64,000 nt of DNA from Odontocerum albicorne (GCA_949825065.1 OX463854.1:12809112-12873111); one strand, 5' to 3'. Positions 1 to 10,634 are shown, numbered from the stretch's first letter. Program-made: numbers and translations. The notes: generated by a model not told the origin, from the sequence alone.

Positions 1-56
1 ACACATTAAGTTTCACAAGAGATAATTTGATTAAATAATATATTTTAGTTTTATAT

Positions 57-262
57 ACACTTTTGTTTCAATACAGTACTCGTATAATCTTGTGAGCATG
101 TTTTCTTGCGGCAATCCCTGGCAACCATAAAGAAAGATATCAAAAACGTCTCAAATTGAAACTTGAATAAAATATTTTTTTCGAATCTAGGTTTGAAATG
201 GAATTGAGCCCACAATCTCCGGACAAAAAGATAGTGGCCTTACAAATCAGGCCTTGGTGGTA
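57..262 (-). repeat. SINE-A copy, full length, with 6 bp scar
   Basis: tRNA-headed SINE on the minus strand. The head lies at about 182-262: B-box-like GGGCTCAATTCC and A-box-like GGCCTGATTTGTAAGG. The 3' body at 57-140 matches the tails of the copies at 20203, 35745 and 35955. Where those copies read cagta followed by caacctgg-like sequence, this one reads cagtaCTCGTAtaatc, an exact 6 bp insertion at 79-84. RNA polymerase III promoter boxes are inferred from sequence only; this is a retroposon, not a working tRNA gene. Confidence 0.7.
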
Positions 263-970
263 TTTCAATACTAATTATAAAGATTTGTGTATTTTATTTA
301 TCATCATATAAAAAAATGCAACCAAAAGGATCGTTAGAAATATGCCTTAAATATTTTCAATTACGAATGTAAATATTTTTTAAGATAAATCTTATGATTG
401 GTGTATTAGATACAGAACTAGATTAAATGGAAATGGATAGGTTTCCTTATAATGTTTGTAGGTTAGTTAGTCATGTCTCTTGAGATTCGTGACATAAATG
501 GTTAATTCGGATTCACTTATCTTTCGACTCCCACACAAAACATTTCTCTCAATTCTCCACGATGCTTGATCAAGTATCGGTGATCAATTTAAATTAACGC
601 TACTGCCGTGCCGACGCTTTTAGAACTTTGTTCTTTGAAGTCTTGGTGAAATATTTTGTAAGTCTTCCAAAAACGTACACCATGGATTGTCCTGGAAACT
701 CTCAGCTTTTATTTAAACTTTTATTTAAAGTTAAATTGTCTTTCATTAACAGACATTCTAAAACACATATCCCGAGCAAAGCTCAATTGTGATAATAAAA
801 TCATAAATAGTAACAAAACTTTATCTTGCCATTGAGAAATCAATATCTGCTTTAAATGTGCATTTTTATTAAAAACCTCCGATTATTTTTTTATCGAAAT
901 GATTTTTCAAATTATTAAGTTTTCTGATATTGAAGTTATTAATATTTATTATTTATGTACTCTACCACCC
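263..970. other. Anonymous AT-rich sequence
   Basis: No coding segment, tandem repeat or recognised element was seen. Confidence 0.5.
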
Positions 971-1165
971 TTAGATGAACTCTGTGGTCTATTTGATAAC
1001 ATTGCAGATTCGATTTCCATCTTAGCCCTGAGTTTTTAAAAAGGGTTACAGTTTAGTTATCACTTCGGGCTTATGTAAACACCTTTTTGGTTGTTAAAAA
1101 AGAATACCACATGCCCATAATCCCACCAAATTATATTGTATACAACTAAAGTTTAATAAAATGCA
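971..1165 (+). repeat. SINE-A copy, diverged
   Basis: Degenerate tRNA-like head (B-box-like GATTCGATTTCCATC near 1008) is followed by the body segment about a lagging gtttagttatcac-cttatgtaaacacc stretch and the tail ending attgtatacaactaaag. The order of parts matches the better copies at 23943 and 35955. Confidence 0.6.
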
Positions 1166-1489
1166 TACAATAATTTATTTATGCACGTTATATCAATGAA
1201 TTATGATATATTCATCAATTGTCATACTTGGCATATTGATATTTCAGAAGTTTCTAATAAGATTTAAAAGTTATGTTCAATAACATTGCTTATTTTCTTA
1301 AAACTCCGAAAAAACTGGACTATAATAAATTTTATACACAGGGAAAGAATAAATTGATAGCATACTATGAAAGCGAAAAAAATTAAAGCCATGTAAGTGT
1401 ATAACTTTGAAACGCATTGCCAATCGATAGTTTCCATCGACCGAGTGGAAAATGTATTTATTGATACTAAGTCTTAATGGAGGAAACGT

Positions 1490-1806
1490 ATTATATTCTT
1501 CTTCCTTCGTCTCATACCTTCAACATGTCTGAATCGGTGACTTGAACATATTTTAGAGTATGGCCAGAAAACAACATTGTCTTTGACCCCAGTAATCGAG
1601 CCTTCTTGCTTAAAAACACTGTAGTAGAAATAAAACTGGGAGATTGTCATTATTCCTGTTTTCAAAACTGCGCGCGTGAAGAGGCCACAATACTCGCTAT
1701 GTACCTTATTTAAAAGTTTTTGTAAAAATCCAGCGTTCAAAGTCAACTCTTAGGTTTAAGATTTGATTCACGGCAGCTTCTTACCAACTAGGTCACGGAG
1801 GTTGTC
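1490..1806 (-). repeat. SINE-B copy with long body
   Basis: The minus-strand head at 1750-1806 shows the GACCTAGTTGGTAAG A-box region. Its 3' body at 1490-1740 is clearly related to the body of the copy at 49640-49985: both have an open stretch reading LLGSKTMLFSGHTLKYV here and LLGPKKMLPFGQALKHV there. The body may come from the 3' end of a LINE, but I cannot identify the partner. Sequence at 1166-1489 shows nothing recognisable. Confidence 0.55.
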
Positions 1807-1984
1807 ATAGATAAAAAAAGAGATCCCAGAAACTTCACCTTTAAGAGTACAGGAAAATAATCACAGAAACAATCCCATATATGAGTACCATATTGTTTCA
1901 TCAACAACCTCCGCAAACAGTTTCCAAACAGTCCAAAGAGGACTGAGTAATGTTTTGTGTAAGCAAAATACACCTGATTAGTAA

Positions 1985-2260
1985 TACTGACATCAGAAGA
2001 ACTTATGGAAAAGAAATTCTGGGTATAACAAACGAGATCATTTAAAAAATACAGAAATCAGGAGAACTAAAAAAAAGGTTGCTTGGTATAGTTAACGAGA
2101 CTTCAACAGAAATTCTGAAGAACTTATGGAAAGAGTAATTCTTGCTAATGAAATCCCATCAAAAATACTGAATTCAGAAGAACTAATGGAATGAGGAATG
2201 CTTAGTACAGTAAATGAGATCACATTAGAAATAATAGTATTAGAACAACTAGCGTCACTG
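1985..2260. repeat. Diverged tandem repeat, about 63 bp x 4
   Basis: The segment cagaagaacttatggaa and following bases recur about four times (near 1994, 2057, 2120 and 2177) with many substitutions. No reading frame persists. This is an old minisatellite. Confidence 0.6.
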
Positions 2261-2946
2261 ACGTTTCTGAGGATATTTTATAAATAAAATGAGAGGAGGT
2301 ATGGCATTTTACCCACCAAAGCGATGATTATTGGGTCAGATAGTTGTTGAACTGCATATTTATTCACTCAGTTTGTCAAGAATGTCAGTCGAAAGACCAC
2401 CGTAACGATGGGTGGATTTCCAAAGGGTGGTGGCATCCAGAGTGCAGCTCGATGCGTAGTACAAACAATAATGGAGTGCCATGTACAGGCTGGTGTTCAA
2501 AAGAGAATGAATAATGACTGGAGGAAGACATAACTATCAAATTGATCTCGTATATTGATCACTTTGTATTGAAACTTGACTCAGACTAACCTAAACTTTA
2601 ATAGATGACCGGGATTTCAGAGGTTTTAAATTGTCCTGAATTGTTTTTTTTAACATAACTATTTATCAATATTTTTATTTTGCGTGAAAGCTTATATCAA
2701 TTTATTTTATAAAAAAAACTTTCACTGTTTGTTCTTATTATTACTTCATAGTTTAAACTATTGAATAAATTAAGTTTTTTATCAAAATTGTCTTCACCTC
2801 GAGTGCTTTGGATAAGGTCTAGAAAATTATGTCAAGTACGATGTCCCAATAATATTTATACACACTTTGAATAATTGTAAATTCAGTATTCAATAAGGCT
2901 TATCTAAGATAAATATTTCAAATAAAAGAAGATGAGCGCTGATTTT
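2261..2946. other. Anonymous AT-rich sequence
   Basis: Nothing recognisable on either strand apart from scattered microsatellite-like runs. Confidence 0.5.
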
Positions 2947-3111
2947 TTAGTACTCTAATTTATGGTCATTATGGTCCATAAGTTGCTGAAAACGTGAAAT
3001 CGCAAACATTACGAATAGTTCGTTTTGGTATTTGGGTGCATTTTTTTCAATAGCTGTTTTTAATTCATCAACTGTTGCTGGTTTTGAACAATCATTATTT
3101 CGTCGTTTTCC
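2947..3111 (-). pseudogene. Mariner-superfamily transposase, C-terminal fragment
   Basis: A minus-strand stretch of about 54 codons ends at a TAA at 2947-2949. It reads KPATVDELKTAIEKNAPKYQ, then ELFVMFA, then SRFQQLMDHNDHKLEY. This has the form of the helical C-terminus that follows the catalytic domain in Tc1/mariner-type transposases (Pro-x-Thr-x-x-x-Leu-Lys start, Arg-Phe-x-x-x near the end). No catalytic residues are present; the remainder upstream has been lost or replaced by a SINE. Assignment is by motif memory only. Confidence 0.5.
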
Positions 3112-3119
3112 TTAAACTT

Positions 3120-3300
3120 GAAATAACCCTACTAGAACGCTATTGAATCTACAAAATGGAGTAAAAAAATAAGAACAAATAAGCTTTAAGTGAAACCAGA
3201 CTATAGTTTTTTTTTAAATCTGGGTACCAACGGGAATCGAACTCGCAATACCAAATAAGGAAAACAGAAATCTAACCAATTAGGGCGTGGAAGTTGTCTT
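3120..3300 (-). repeat. SINE-A copy
   Basis: Minus-strand head at 3215-3300 with the diagnostic ggtaccaacgggaatcgaac (reverse of the B-box GGTTCGATTCCCGTT). It is preceded by body sequence gctttaagtgaaaccagac, as in the copies at 35745 and 35955. The tail is poorly preserved. Confidence 0.7.
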
Positions 3301-4109
3301 GATTGAGTATGCAAATTAATAAAAAGAAAACACAAAAACAGAAATAATACCCCGTGTTTCAGATGATTAGCCAGAGACAGGGGTTGTTAAAATTAACTTG
3401 GGGTTTGTCTTTATCGGTAATTTGTACTCGTATTTCGTTTTTAACCATATTTATTCTCAAACATTAGAGGTGATATTACTGTTGTCAAATGTCTGATAAA
3501 TAATAAACTTATTGTTCATTAATGTCATCCCAGTTTTAAAGAAACTTTGATTCCCCATTCCAGCTGAATTAACAAACTTCTCTTGATAATTTTAAAATAA
3601 AATTATTCTTAAGATGATATTTTGTTGGGAAAAAGTGTAATAAATGTTATCTACACGTTGTTATTGTTTGAAAAGCAAGACAATTAAACCTTAACATTGA
3701 AAGATAAATGTTCTACGTTTATTTTGATTTTTAAGACCTTTCTGACACTTTGTGAAATTATGTTATATTGACATTTACTGAATTATATAATAATTGTAAG
3801 ATACACTCGCCATCATTTTATTCCAATTAGTAAATTTAAATAAAAGTTATTCTAACATTGACGTTAACTAAGAAACTAGATTCTAATTTCATTATTGACG
3901 TGTTTCAACACAAATTTCTTTATAAACCGTAGCAGGAGGCAGTTTCAATTTAATTATCTTCAATCAATCATATTCCCTTCCCGACCTCGACAGCCCTTGT
4001 TTATTCATTTTTCATAACAACATTAGCTAAATATTTTCCTGGCTATTGGATACTGTTAAATTGTTTTTCTTCAAGAAATGTTGTATTTTTCTACTAAATA
4101 TGAATCGTG
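3301..4109. other. Anonymous AT-rich sequence
   Basis: No recognised element. A TACTCGTA octamer lies at 3425-3432. Confidence 0.5.
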
Positions 4110-4680
4110 TAATTAAGGGTTGAGCCCAGTTCAATCCTACCACCTCCCACGATGTTATAGGGGACGAAATAAGTCCAGAATATCGAAATCTTCTTCACTT
4201 TTTATGAACGCAATGTCACGTAGCAACGAAGAAAGGGTCCTGCCTAAAGGAAATCCTCCTCCAGTAGCGATATACCTGAGTGGGAAAAAAATAGAAGTGC
4301 TAACGGACTTCACGTTTGATGCTACGAGTAAGAAAATTACTCGTAGCGCAATACTTATATAGCGGCTTAAGGTTTTAACATTCTAGCAAATTGCCAGTAC
4401 ATTTACAGAAATCTTTGAATGCAGCCAAACTATTCCTTGATGCCACTAGATTGGAGTAGCCAATTGATCCGAAGATGAACCTATGGAAGACAGAGTCGAA
4501 ATCCTTTTGGTAATTATTGGCTCGATTATCATCGCAGTACCACAAAATATGATCGGCAATGATCCAGATGACCACAAAAAATACAATAAAGCGTCGGGAT
4601 AAAATTTAAGCTAAAAAGTTTACCATTAAAGTTCCCGTGGCCATAGATGTGGTTTTTCACATCCACAAAATGGTTGTATT
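4110..4680 (-). pseudogene. R1-like LINE, 3' end copy
   Basis: The minus strand is related over its whole length to 38650-39235 on the plus strand. At 4680-4480 the decayed frame retains GHLDH and ILWYCDDNR, the remains of a CX2C-X8-HX4C zinc knuckle; the other copy reads GHLDQSAED then LCFCDKNR. Such a knuckle follows the reverse transcriptase in R1-type LINEs. The segment 4110-4375 is the shared 3' non-coding part. Several stops break the frame. Two exact scar-like octamers, TACGAGTA (4323) and TACTCGTA (4338), lie within it. Confidence 0.6.
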
Positions 4681-5012
4681 TTGCATTATTATGTACTTAA
4701 GCGTTCGTCTTTCTATTAAAACTTTTTAAATTGTTAATGGTGTATTATAGCACAGTTAATAATAATAATAAAATAATTTATTTTCTTCCTTCAAATAAAC
4801 TTGATTCTTTGTTTGAAGAAGAAAGAAATTTTATGTAAATGCATCTATTTCCGAATATGTTGAATTGACTTGATATTCAGGTTTATACATTATTAAAAAT
4901 AAAGTAAGAAATTTTAAACGATAATAAAAATATATTAGTTAACAAATAACGAAAAGAAAATTTACTAAAAAAAATTAATATTATTAAATTAATCACATTT
5001 AATTTTAAAAAA
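4681..5012. other. Anonymous AT-rich sequence
   Basis: Very AT-rich with short A/T runs; nothing recognisable. Confidence 0.5.
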
Positions 5013-5519
5013 ATACCAGTTACTTCATTTCTAATTTGTTAATACTTATGAGTCATCTATATTGAAATATACCTGTTACTTAATTGCTAATTTATTTATA
5101 CTTATGAGTCATCTGCGTTGAAATATACCAGTTACTCCATTTTTAATTTGTTTACACGTACTCATATGAGTCATCTGGGTTGAAATATACCTGTTTCTTA
5201 ATTGCTAATTTATTTATACTTATGAGTCATCTGCGTTGAAATATACGAGTTACTCCATTTTTAATTTGTTTACACGTATGAGTCATCTGGGTTGAAATAT
5301 ACTTGTTACTTAATTGCTAATTTATTTAAACTTATGAGTCATCTGCGTTGAAATAAACCAGTTACTCCATTTTTAATTTGTTTACACTTATGAGTCATCT
5401 GGGTTGAAATATACCAGTTACTTTAATTCTTATTTGTTTATAGTATACTTATGAGTCGTATGTGTTGAATTATACCAGTTATTTCATTTACAATATATTA
5501 TATTTACACTTATGAGTCG
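5013..5519. repeat. Minisatellite with alternating A/B units
   Basis: About eight units of roughly 62 bp, each containing tatgagtcatctg and gttgaaatata. Two unit types alternate: one reads gcgttgaaatata with ttactccatttttaat, the other gggttgaaatata with cttaattgctaat. The true period is therefore a dimer of about 124 bp. One unit carries an extra CTCATA at 5161-5166. Confidence 0.85.
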
Positions 5520-5815
5520 GTAAGAAATTTTTTTCATAATTTTTACACAAAAAAAATTGATGCCTTTCGAATTGTACTAGTATTTTATCAAAAACATATG
5601 TGTTTAACACATAAATAAAACATAACTGTTAGTCCCACCTGGAGACTAGAAACCCTTATGTTGCCATGTTACGTCTCACAAAAACTGTGAAATAAGGAAT
5701 TATCTTAAATTTCCAATAATCAATAACATTAGCCATCACTCCAGCAGAAGCCTGTTCCATTTCAGAGGATTCATCTTTCCAAAATAATGACTAACATCAC
5801 CCAAAAAAGTTTTTT

Positions 5816-5985
5816 TTGGTGGCCAAGTTGGCAAAACGCGTATCGTCTAACTTGGGAGTTGTGAATTCTATTCCGTTTGGAAGTTCCAATCTGCTTTTCA
5901 CATAAGGGTTTTTTAACATATCTTTGGTGGTTGGAAGAGATTAACGCATGGCAATACATCCACTAGGTTTTACTGTTTAACGAAA
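5816..5985 (+). repeat. SINE-A copy
   Basis: Diverged tRNA-like head (ggtggccaagttggcaaaac, then ttgtgaattctattccg) followed by the family tail ggtggttggaagagatt and ggcaatacatccactagg. Bases 5520-5815 hold nothing recognisable. Confidence 0.7.
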
Positions 5986-6779
5986 GCGTAGAACAATACA
6001 ATAAAGATACCGATAATATTGTTTTTTACCTAAAATGTTTTTTAAAAAGTTTAAACAAAATAAATTCTCGTCAAAAGTTTATTTGTAATAATTTTATATA
6101 ATTCTTGTTTACATTAAAAAAGTTAAAATGTCTTTTGATCATTTTCTTTCACTTGCAAAAGTAACGTTAGAATATTCTATCACACAATAAGAGTGTTAGC
6201 CGAAACCATCTCATTTGAATTTACAATGCCTTGAATAATTTCATATGAGTCATGTTCACACACAGCTCATCCGCTCTTTACAATGGAGCTTTTTGCTTTT
6301 TTATTTTCATAAATTACCCAACTTCCATTTAACGTATTTAAGTAGGGCAACAATTTTCGCACTCGACTCTACTCCAGAGATTAATTTATTTTTCTCTTTT
6401 ACTCATACTCCAGCTTCCTGTTTCTCCTCATACCAACTGGACCACTTTCATCATCCCTGGATCTGGAGTATGCTCTTATTTTGGCAGTAATAGGTAATTT
6501 TGAAGCCCTTATAAGTCAAAGGGCTGGTAAAGTAGCTCCTTTTTCTCCCATGGCCTTTTTGATGTTAAATTATTCATATTTCATTCTCGATAGATCTTTT
6601 TTTATTTTCTCTGACGTTCGTTATTCTCAAAACGGGTCGTAAATTTTCAGTTTTTTTTTATTCAGTTCTTGAATTTTATTCCTATTTTACTTTTCTCGTG
6701 GATATTTGTATAAAGCGTCAGCAGGCGTGAAGGTCATGCGTATATATGATTTTACTTGAGATGTCAACAATGTAAATAT
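5986..6779. other. Anonymous sequence
   Basis: Nothing recognisable. Short open frames here have no coding-like features. Confidence 0.5.
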
Positions 6780-7320
6780 AACAAATATATCTTCAGTTAA
6801 TAAAATTGCCCATTTATTCGTTATATGTATTCAAATATTTCTTAAATGATTCACAATTCAAAAAGATACAAAACTCAAACTTGAATGACGAATTCTCTAT
6901 TTATATTTCTCAAATATACTTGATATACATATGATATATCTGATGTGTATTGATATATCAGCATATGGAAGGATATTATTATTCATGATATTTCAGTTAA
7001 TAAAAGAGCGCATTCATTAAGTATTTCTTAAATGATTCGCTGTACTCGCATTCATTAAGTATTTCTTAAATGATGCTCAAGCTTAAATGAAAAATTCTCC
7101 ACTTAAATTTGCCAAATATATACATACTATACGTTACAATTATATCCTTTGAATTTAGATGTCATGAAGAAGTATACTGTTCTTCACGATATTTCAGTCA
7201 GTGAAAATGTGCACCGAATCGTTTTTTAAATGACTGACGATTGAAAAAATAAACTACTCAATTTAATAACAAATTCTCAGCTTATGTTTTCCGAAATATA
7301 TGATATTTACATTTCATGAA
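6780..7320. repeat. Diverged tandem repeat, about 200 bp x 3
   Basis: Blocks starting atttcagttaataaaa at about 6792 and 6989, and atttcagtcagtgaaaa at about 7190, share the order: cattcatt-like, tatttcttaaatgattc, aaattctc, and ccaaatatat-like sequence. Strongly diverged, so old. Confidence 0.6.
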
Positions 7321-7346
7321 GTTCGTAAAAAACCCAATCGAAAAAA

Positions 7347-7490
7347 ATATTCTTCTTTATTTTCAGTCCAAATGTCTCCATAACCATGCAACGAATATTC
7401 TTCTTTATTTTCAGTCCAAATGTCTCCATAACCATGCAACGAATATTCTTCTTTATTTTCAGTCCAAATGTCTCCATAACAATGCAACGA
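7347..7490. repeat. 48 bp tandem repeat x 3
   Basis: Three nearly identical 48 bp units begin at 7347, 7395 and 7443 (atattcttctttattttcag followed by tccaaatgtctccataac). The period is a multiple of three, so two plus-strand frames stay open across it. I regard these open frames as a by-product, not as genes. Confidence 0.9.
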
Positions 7491-7557
7491 ATAATTCTAA
7501 TTACGGTGACTTACAACTGTTTTCAAAACCAAATAGTTGATATTAAAATATTTATCT

Positions 7558-7705
7558 TTATGACCTCGTTGACAAGACGTCTGTCTTTTATTCCGGAGGT
7601 TGTGGATTCGATTCACATATTTTTAGTCTTGTTTCCATTTAAGGCTTTTTTACGCATTTCTGGTAAGTTGGAAGTGATTGCTGCATGATAATAAACTCGC
7701 CTACT
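7558..7705 (+). repeat. SINE-A copy
   Basis: Head with cctcgttgacaagacgtctg and the B box ggttgtggattcgattcac, then body and the tail ggtaagttggaagtgattg and aataaactcgcc. Good match to the consensus at 23943. Confidence 0.75.
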
Positions 7706-8401
7706 CATACTACGAAGTCGTAATATGAGTACAATACAATATATTAATAAGAAACAAAAAAACTTCATTTTCTAAAGTTAGGGCTTTAAATTTAAGCCTT
7801 CATTAATTTAAATTTTAATTAACCGGGTTTTTATGTCAAACACTTAAAAATATGATGATTTATGTTAATGGCAAATAAACAAAATAAGAAGAAGTGCAGA
7901 AAATATAAACATGTATGTGAAACTACCATAGTCAAACATTCAAGAAATTTTGGACAAAAAAATTCTAATATATTTAAGTAAATACGAGTAGATAATTAAG
8001 TGCGAGTAGGTGGGATATATTGAACAGGTGGGAGGGAAGGTATACGATACGTACAGGATTCTCAAAGAAAAGGTGGTCGAGAGTTTCCTCTCTCATGTCA
8101 AGCCTTCGTGTAGGGCTTTCCTTTATATGGATTAAATAAATGTGGTTTCGATCAGCCGAGGTGTATTTCAATACTGTATATGACAGACACAATTCATTTG
8201 GACAGGTTTATGTACATAGTTATATAAGTATACGCATTTTCGTATGTGGCAGGAGTATTTTTATACAGGATTTGAAGCCAATCAGGTTTTGTTAAATGTA
8301 GTATACTAAAGGATTAACTCGTGTCATGCACGGTTTCAGAATTTTCACTTTATAATGTTTTTGAACGGTTATAAAACTGTTATATTTTAAAACGGTGCTT
8401 G
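7706..8401. other. Anonymous sequence
   Basis: Nothing recognisable; one TACGAGTA octamer at 7983-7990. Confidence 0.5.
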
Positions 8402-9186
8402 TACGAGGCATATCCAGAAAGTAAGTGTGCTGAATTTTTGTAGGTTACAATTTTTTTTATTTAAACAAAAAATTACGTGGTTAACGTAGTACATATGTAA
8501 GCTATTTTTCGACATAGTCGCCATTCCTCTCGATGCAGGTGGTGAAGCGGGGTATACTTTTTGATGCCTTCCTCGAAGTAGTTTCCCGCCAACCTCTCCG
8601 TCCACTTCTCCACCTCCTCCTTTACCTCCTCGTCGGCTGAAAACCTTTTTCCACCCATGTGCAGCTTCAGGGAGGTAAAGAGATAGTAATCTGAAGGTGC
8701 TAGGTCAGGGGAATGCGTGGGATGGTTCAGGACATCCCATTTAAACGAGGCGAGCAGTTCCTTCGTGGCGTTGGCCGTGTGTGGTCTGGCATTGTCGTGC
8801 AGCAGGCAGACTCCCTTTGTCAGCATGCCTCTCCTCTTGTTCTGAATCACCCTCCGCAATTTTTTTAGGGTCTCACAGTTTCTTGCAGAGTTGATGGTCT
8901 CCCCTTGAGGCATATATTCAATTAAAATTATGCCTTGACAGTCCCAAAACACGGATACCATAATTTTCTTGGATGAAATTGTGGTTTTCAACTTTTTGGC
9001 GGGAGATTGGATTGACATTTTTCACGAAACGTGTTGTCGCGTCGACATTTCTCAACGTACTGACCTCGAACCGGTCTCGTTGCGGAGGGGAAGGGTCAGG
9101 CTACACGGAAGTGTAGCCAACATGTCGAAAATAAAATCCATCCGGTCGTGAGAGCCTCAGTACACTTACTTTCTGGATACGCATAG
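8402..9186 (-). mobile_element. Mariner transposon, internally deleted, with TIRs
   Basis: Inverted ends of about 29 bp face each other: TA-CGAGGCATATCCAGAAAG at 8402 and the complement of TA-TGCGTATCCAGAAAG at the right. They diverge at the outermost bases and are flanked by TA. At about 785 bp it is shorter than the usual 1.2-1.4 kb of mariners, because the N-terminal half of the transposase gene is missing. The left end begins TA-CGAG, which matters for the scar motif seen elsewhere in the window. Confidence 0.9.
8473..9018 (-). CDS. Mariner transposase, C-terminal catalytic part
   Basis: A 181-residue open frame starting at an ATG at 9018. It has the mariner DDE/D catalytic core: first Asp in VFWDCQG (about residue 27), second in LLHDNARPHT (about 74), third in SPDLAPSDYYLF (about 109), with exactly 34 residues between the second and third Asp, the D,D(34)D signature. 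The N-terminal helix-turn-helix DNA-binding domain is absent (full mariner transposases are about 345 residues), so this copy cannot bind its ends and is non-autonomous. The surviving frame is unbroken and noticeably GC-richer than its surroundings, suggesting fairly recent arrival. The frame is still open to its stop near 8473. Confidence 0.9.
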   Translation of the reverse strand: MSIQSPAKKLKTTISSKKIMVSVFWDCQGIILIEYMPQGETINSARNCETLKKLRRVIQNKRRGMLTKGVCLLHDNARPHTANATKELLASFKWDVLNHPTHSPDLAPSDYYLFTSLKLHMGGKRFSADEEVKEEVEKWTERLAGNYFEEGIKKYTPLHHLHREEWRLCRKIAYICTTLTT

Positions 9187-9483
9187 TATATAAAATGTTT
9201 ATGGTATTTATTAATTACCACTCCTATTAAAACATTTTATACCATTCCCGAAATAAAATACCACATTAAACACCACAATACCTCCCTACCATCAAATAAC
9301 AGTTGAATATCAAAGCTTGAAAAACTCTACTCACGACTTTTTTTTTATTCAACAAAACATCAAAATGTGGAGAGAAAAAATTATTTCAATTTTATAATTT
9401 AATTATCTCGACTTGTGATTGCGAAACTTTGAATCGTTTTTATGTGATACAGAAATATTGGAATAAACGTTTAAAATATCAAG
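9187..9483. other. Anonymous sequence
   Basis: Nothing recognisable. Confidence 0.5.
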
Positions 9484-9605
9484 GTCTGTGGTAGTTAGTA
9501 AGAAATTTGGGTTCTAACCAGGGAGTTCAGGTTTATTTGCCGTTAGTACCCAACAAAAATGGTCCCAGACTGGTAATAGAGTTCGTCTCGTAGCGATTAC
9601 AGCAA
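9484..9605 (+). repeat. SINE-B copy
   Basis: Degenerate head (gtggtagttagtaag) followed by aaaatggtcccagactgg and agagttcgtctcgtagcga. The latter parts match the body of the copy at 49870-49985 read on its minus strand. Confidence 0.5.
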
Positions 9606-9669
9606 GACAACTCATTTTATTTACAAAACTGAAAATAATGCAACCTTTGTTATTACTCCATCTTCTATA

Positions 9670-9815
9670 GTCTTGGAGAATTTTTTTTTTCGGCGATGTC
9701 TTCCAACAAGCGAAATAAAAACTTATAATTTTTTTGTTGTATTGAGGCTGAATTATTGTAATTCTATTTATTCTGGTCTGCCTGATTCACCAATTTCTAA
9801 ATTTCTGCTACCATA
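9670..9815 (+). pseudogene. CR1/L2-like LINE reverse transcriptase scrap
   Basis: The plus-strand frame reads RRCLPTSEIKTYNFFVVLRL then NYCNSIYSGLPDSPISKF. This corresponds to the thumb region just after the polymerase core in CR1/L2-type LINEs, whose usual form is RLDYCNSLLYGLP. Only about 50 codons are recognisable; nothing upstream or downstream can be joined to it. Confidence 0.65.
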
Positions 9816-10499
9816 TATGCTGATAAGCTACCATAATTATTCTCCATATCAGTCCGCTTCTAAAAATTCTACACAAGCTCAACTATGGTGGACGGATTGA
9901 TTTCGAATGTTGTATCTTTGTACTCTAATATATTAATGGACTGTCTACGTTATATCTTTCGAATCTGTGTCTGACAGGTTATCCCTCGGAGCGACGTAAA
10001 ACTTAATGGTCGATATCTTCATGTAATCAATTGATTGTTCTAAATCAAACCAATAAGGTAGGATATCATACAGTTTTAGAGCTTTTCTGTTACTGGTACT
10101 GTGGTGTAGAATGCTCTAACTATTAGTGTAAGGAATGTGGGTATCGTGTGCAGCTTTATAAATCACTTAAATACATCTTTTTTTGGGAGATCTTATCAAC
10201 ATTTAAGACAATACAGCATTTAAAGTCAAATGTATTTACACATTTTCGAAATATACTCGTATATTTTTAGTTTTTTCTCTAAGTAAGTTTTCGGTGATTT
10301 ACTTACTAAATATGTTTTCTGAACATATGCAGATGTGGCGAAGTACCTAATCTTATGACCACAGCCACTATCTTCTTTCCCTAGATCTTCACTTATATAG
10401 ATTTATTTTGTGATTAAATTTATAGAGTTCTTTTATTATTAGTATGGAAATAGATCGGTTATAAACTAGAAAAGTTAAAAAAATTTTAATAAATTTTAC
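9816..10499. other. Anonymous sequence (probably intron)
   Basis: No element recognised. A TACTCGTA octamer lies at 10254-10261. It lies immediately downstream, on the minus strand, of the Dpr-like exon's donor site, so it should be intronic. Confidence 0.45.
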
Positions 10500-10634
10500 C
10501 TTCTCAATTATACAAACGAGACTGATGATGCTGTCTGTATCCACGTGATGTTCTCCGGATCCAAGAATAAAAGCTTCTGGTACCACTATATTCAGATTGA
10601 CGTAGTGAGACAGCAGTCCAAGGCCAGTTGAGAT
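10500..10634 (-). CDS. Dpr/zig-8-like Ig protein, internal exon (Ig1-Ig2 junction)
   Basis: A 45-codon exon in phase 0 at both ends. Its acceptor is ttctttgcag just above 10634 and its donor AAG/gtaaaa just below 10500. The protein begins ISTGLGLLSHYVNLNIVVPE, continues AFILGSGEHHVD and ends SLVCIIEK. In Dpr proteins and nematode zig-8, the end of Ig domain 1 (YECQ-IST...) runs through a VVVPxAxILG linker into Ig domain 2, whose first Cys sits in a (N/S)L(V/T)C strand; both features are present. Dpr proteins are neuronal cell-surface partners of DIP proteins in synaptic matching. Flanking exons with the YECQ and WYHN motifs were not seen, so this is a partial gene. The frame is intact and GC-richer than its flanks. 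Subfamily cannot be told from one exon. Confidence 0.8.

Noticed and set aside
4120..4362. 80-codon plus-strand frame seemingly conserved at 38895-39131 (minus)
   Set aside because: The conservation is explained by both being the antisense of the shared 3' end of an R1-like LINE.
4480..4600. ILWYCDDNR resembling the WYHN motif of a Dpr Ig2 exon
   Set aside because: The segment has a repeat copy at 38735 where it is part of a LINE zinc knuckle, so it is not the missing Dpr exon.
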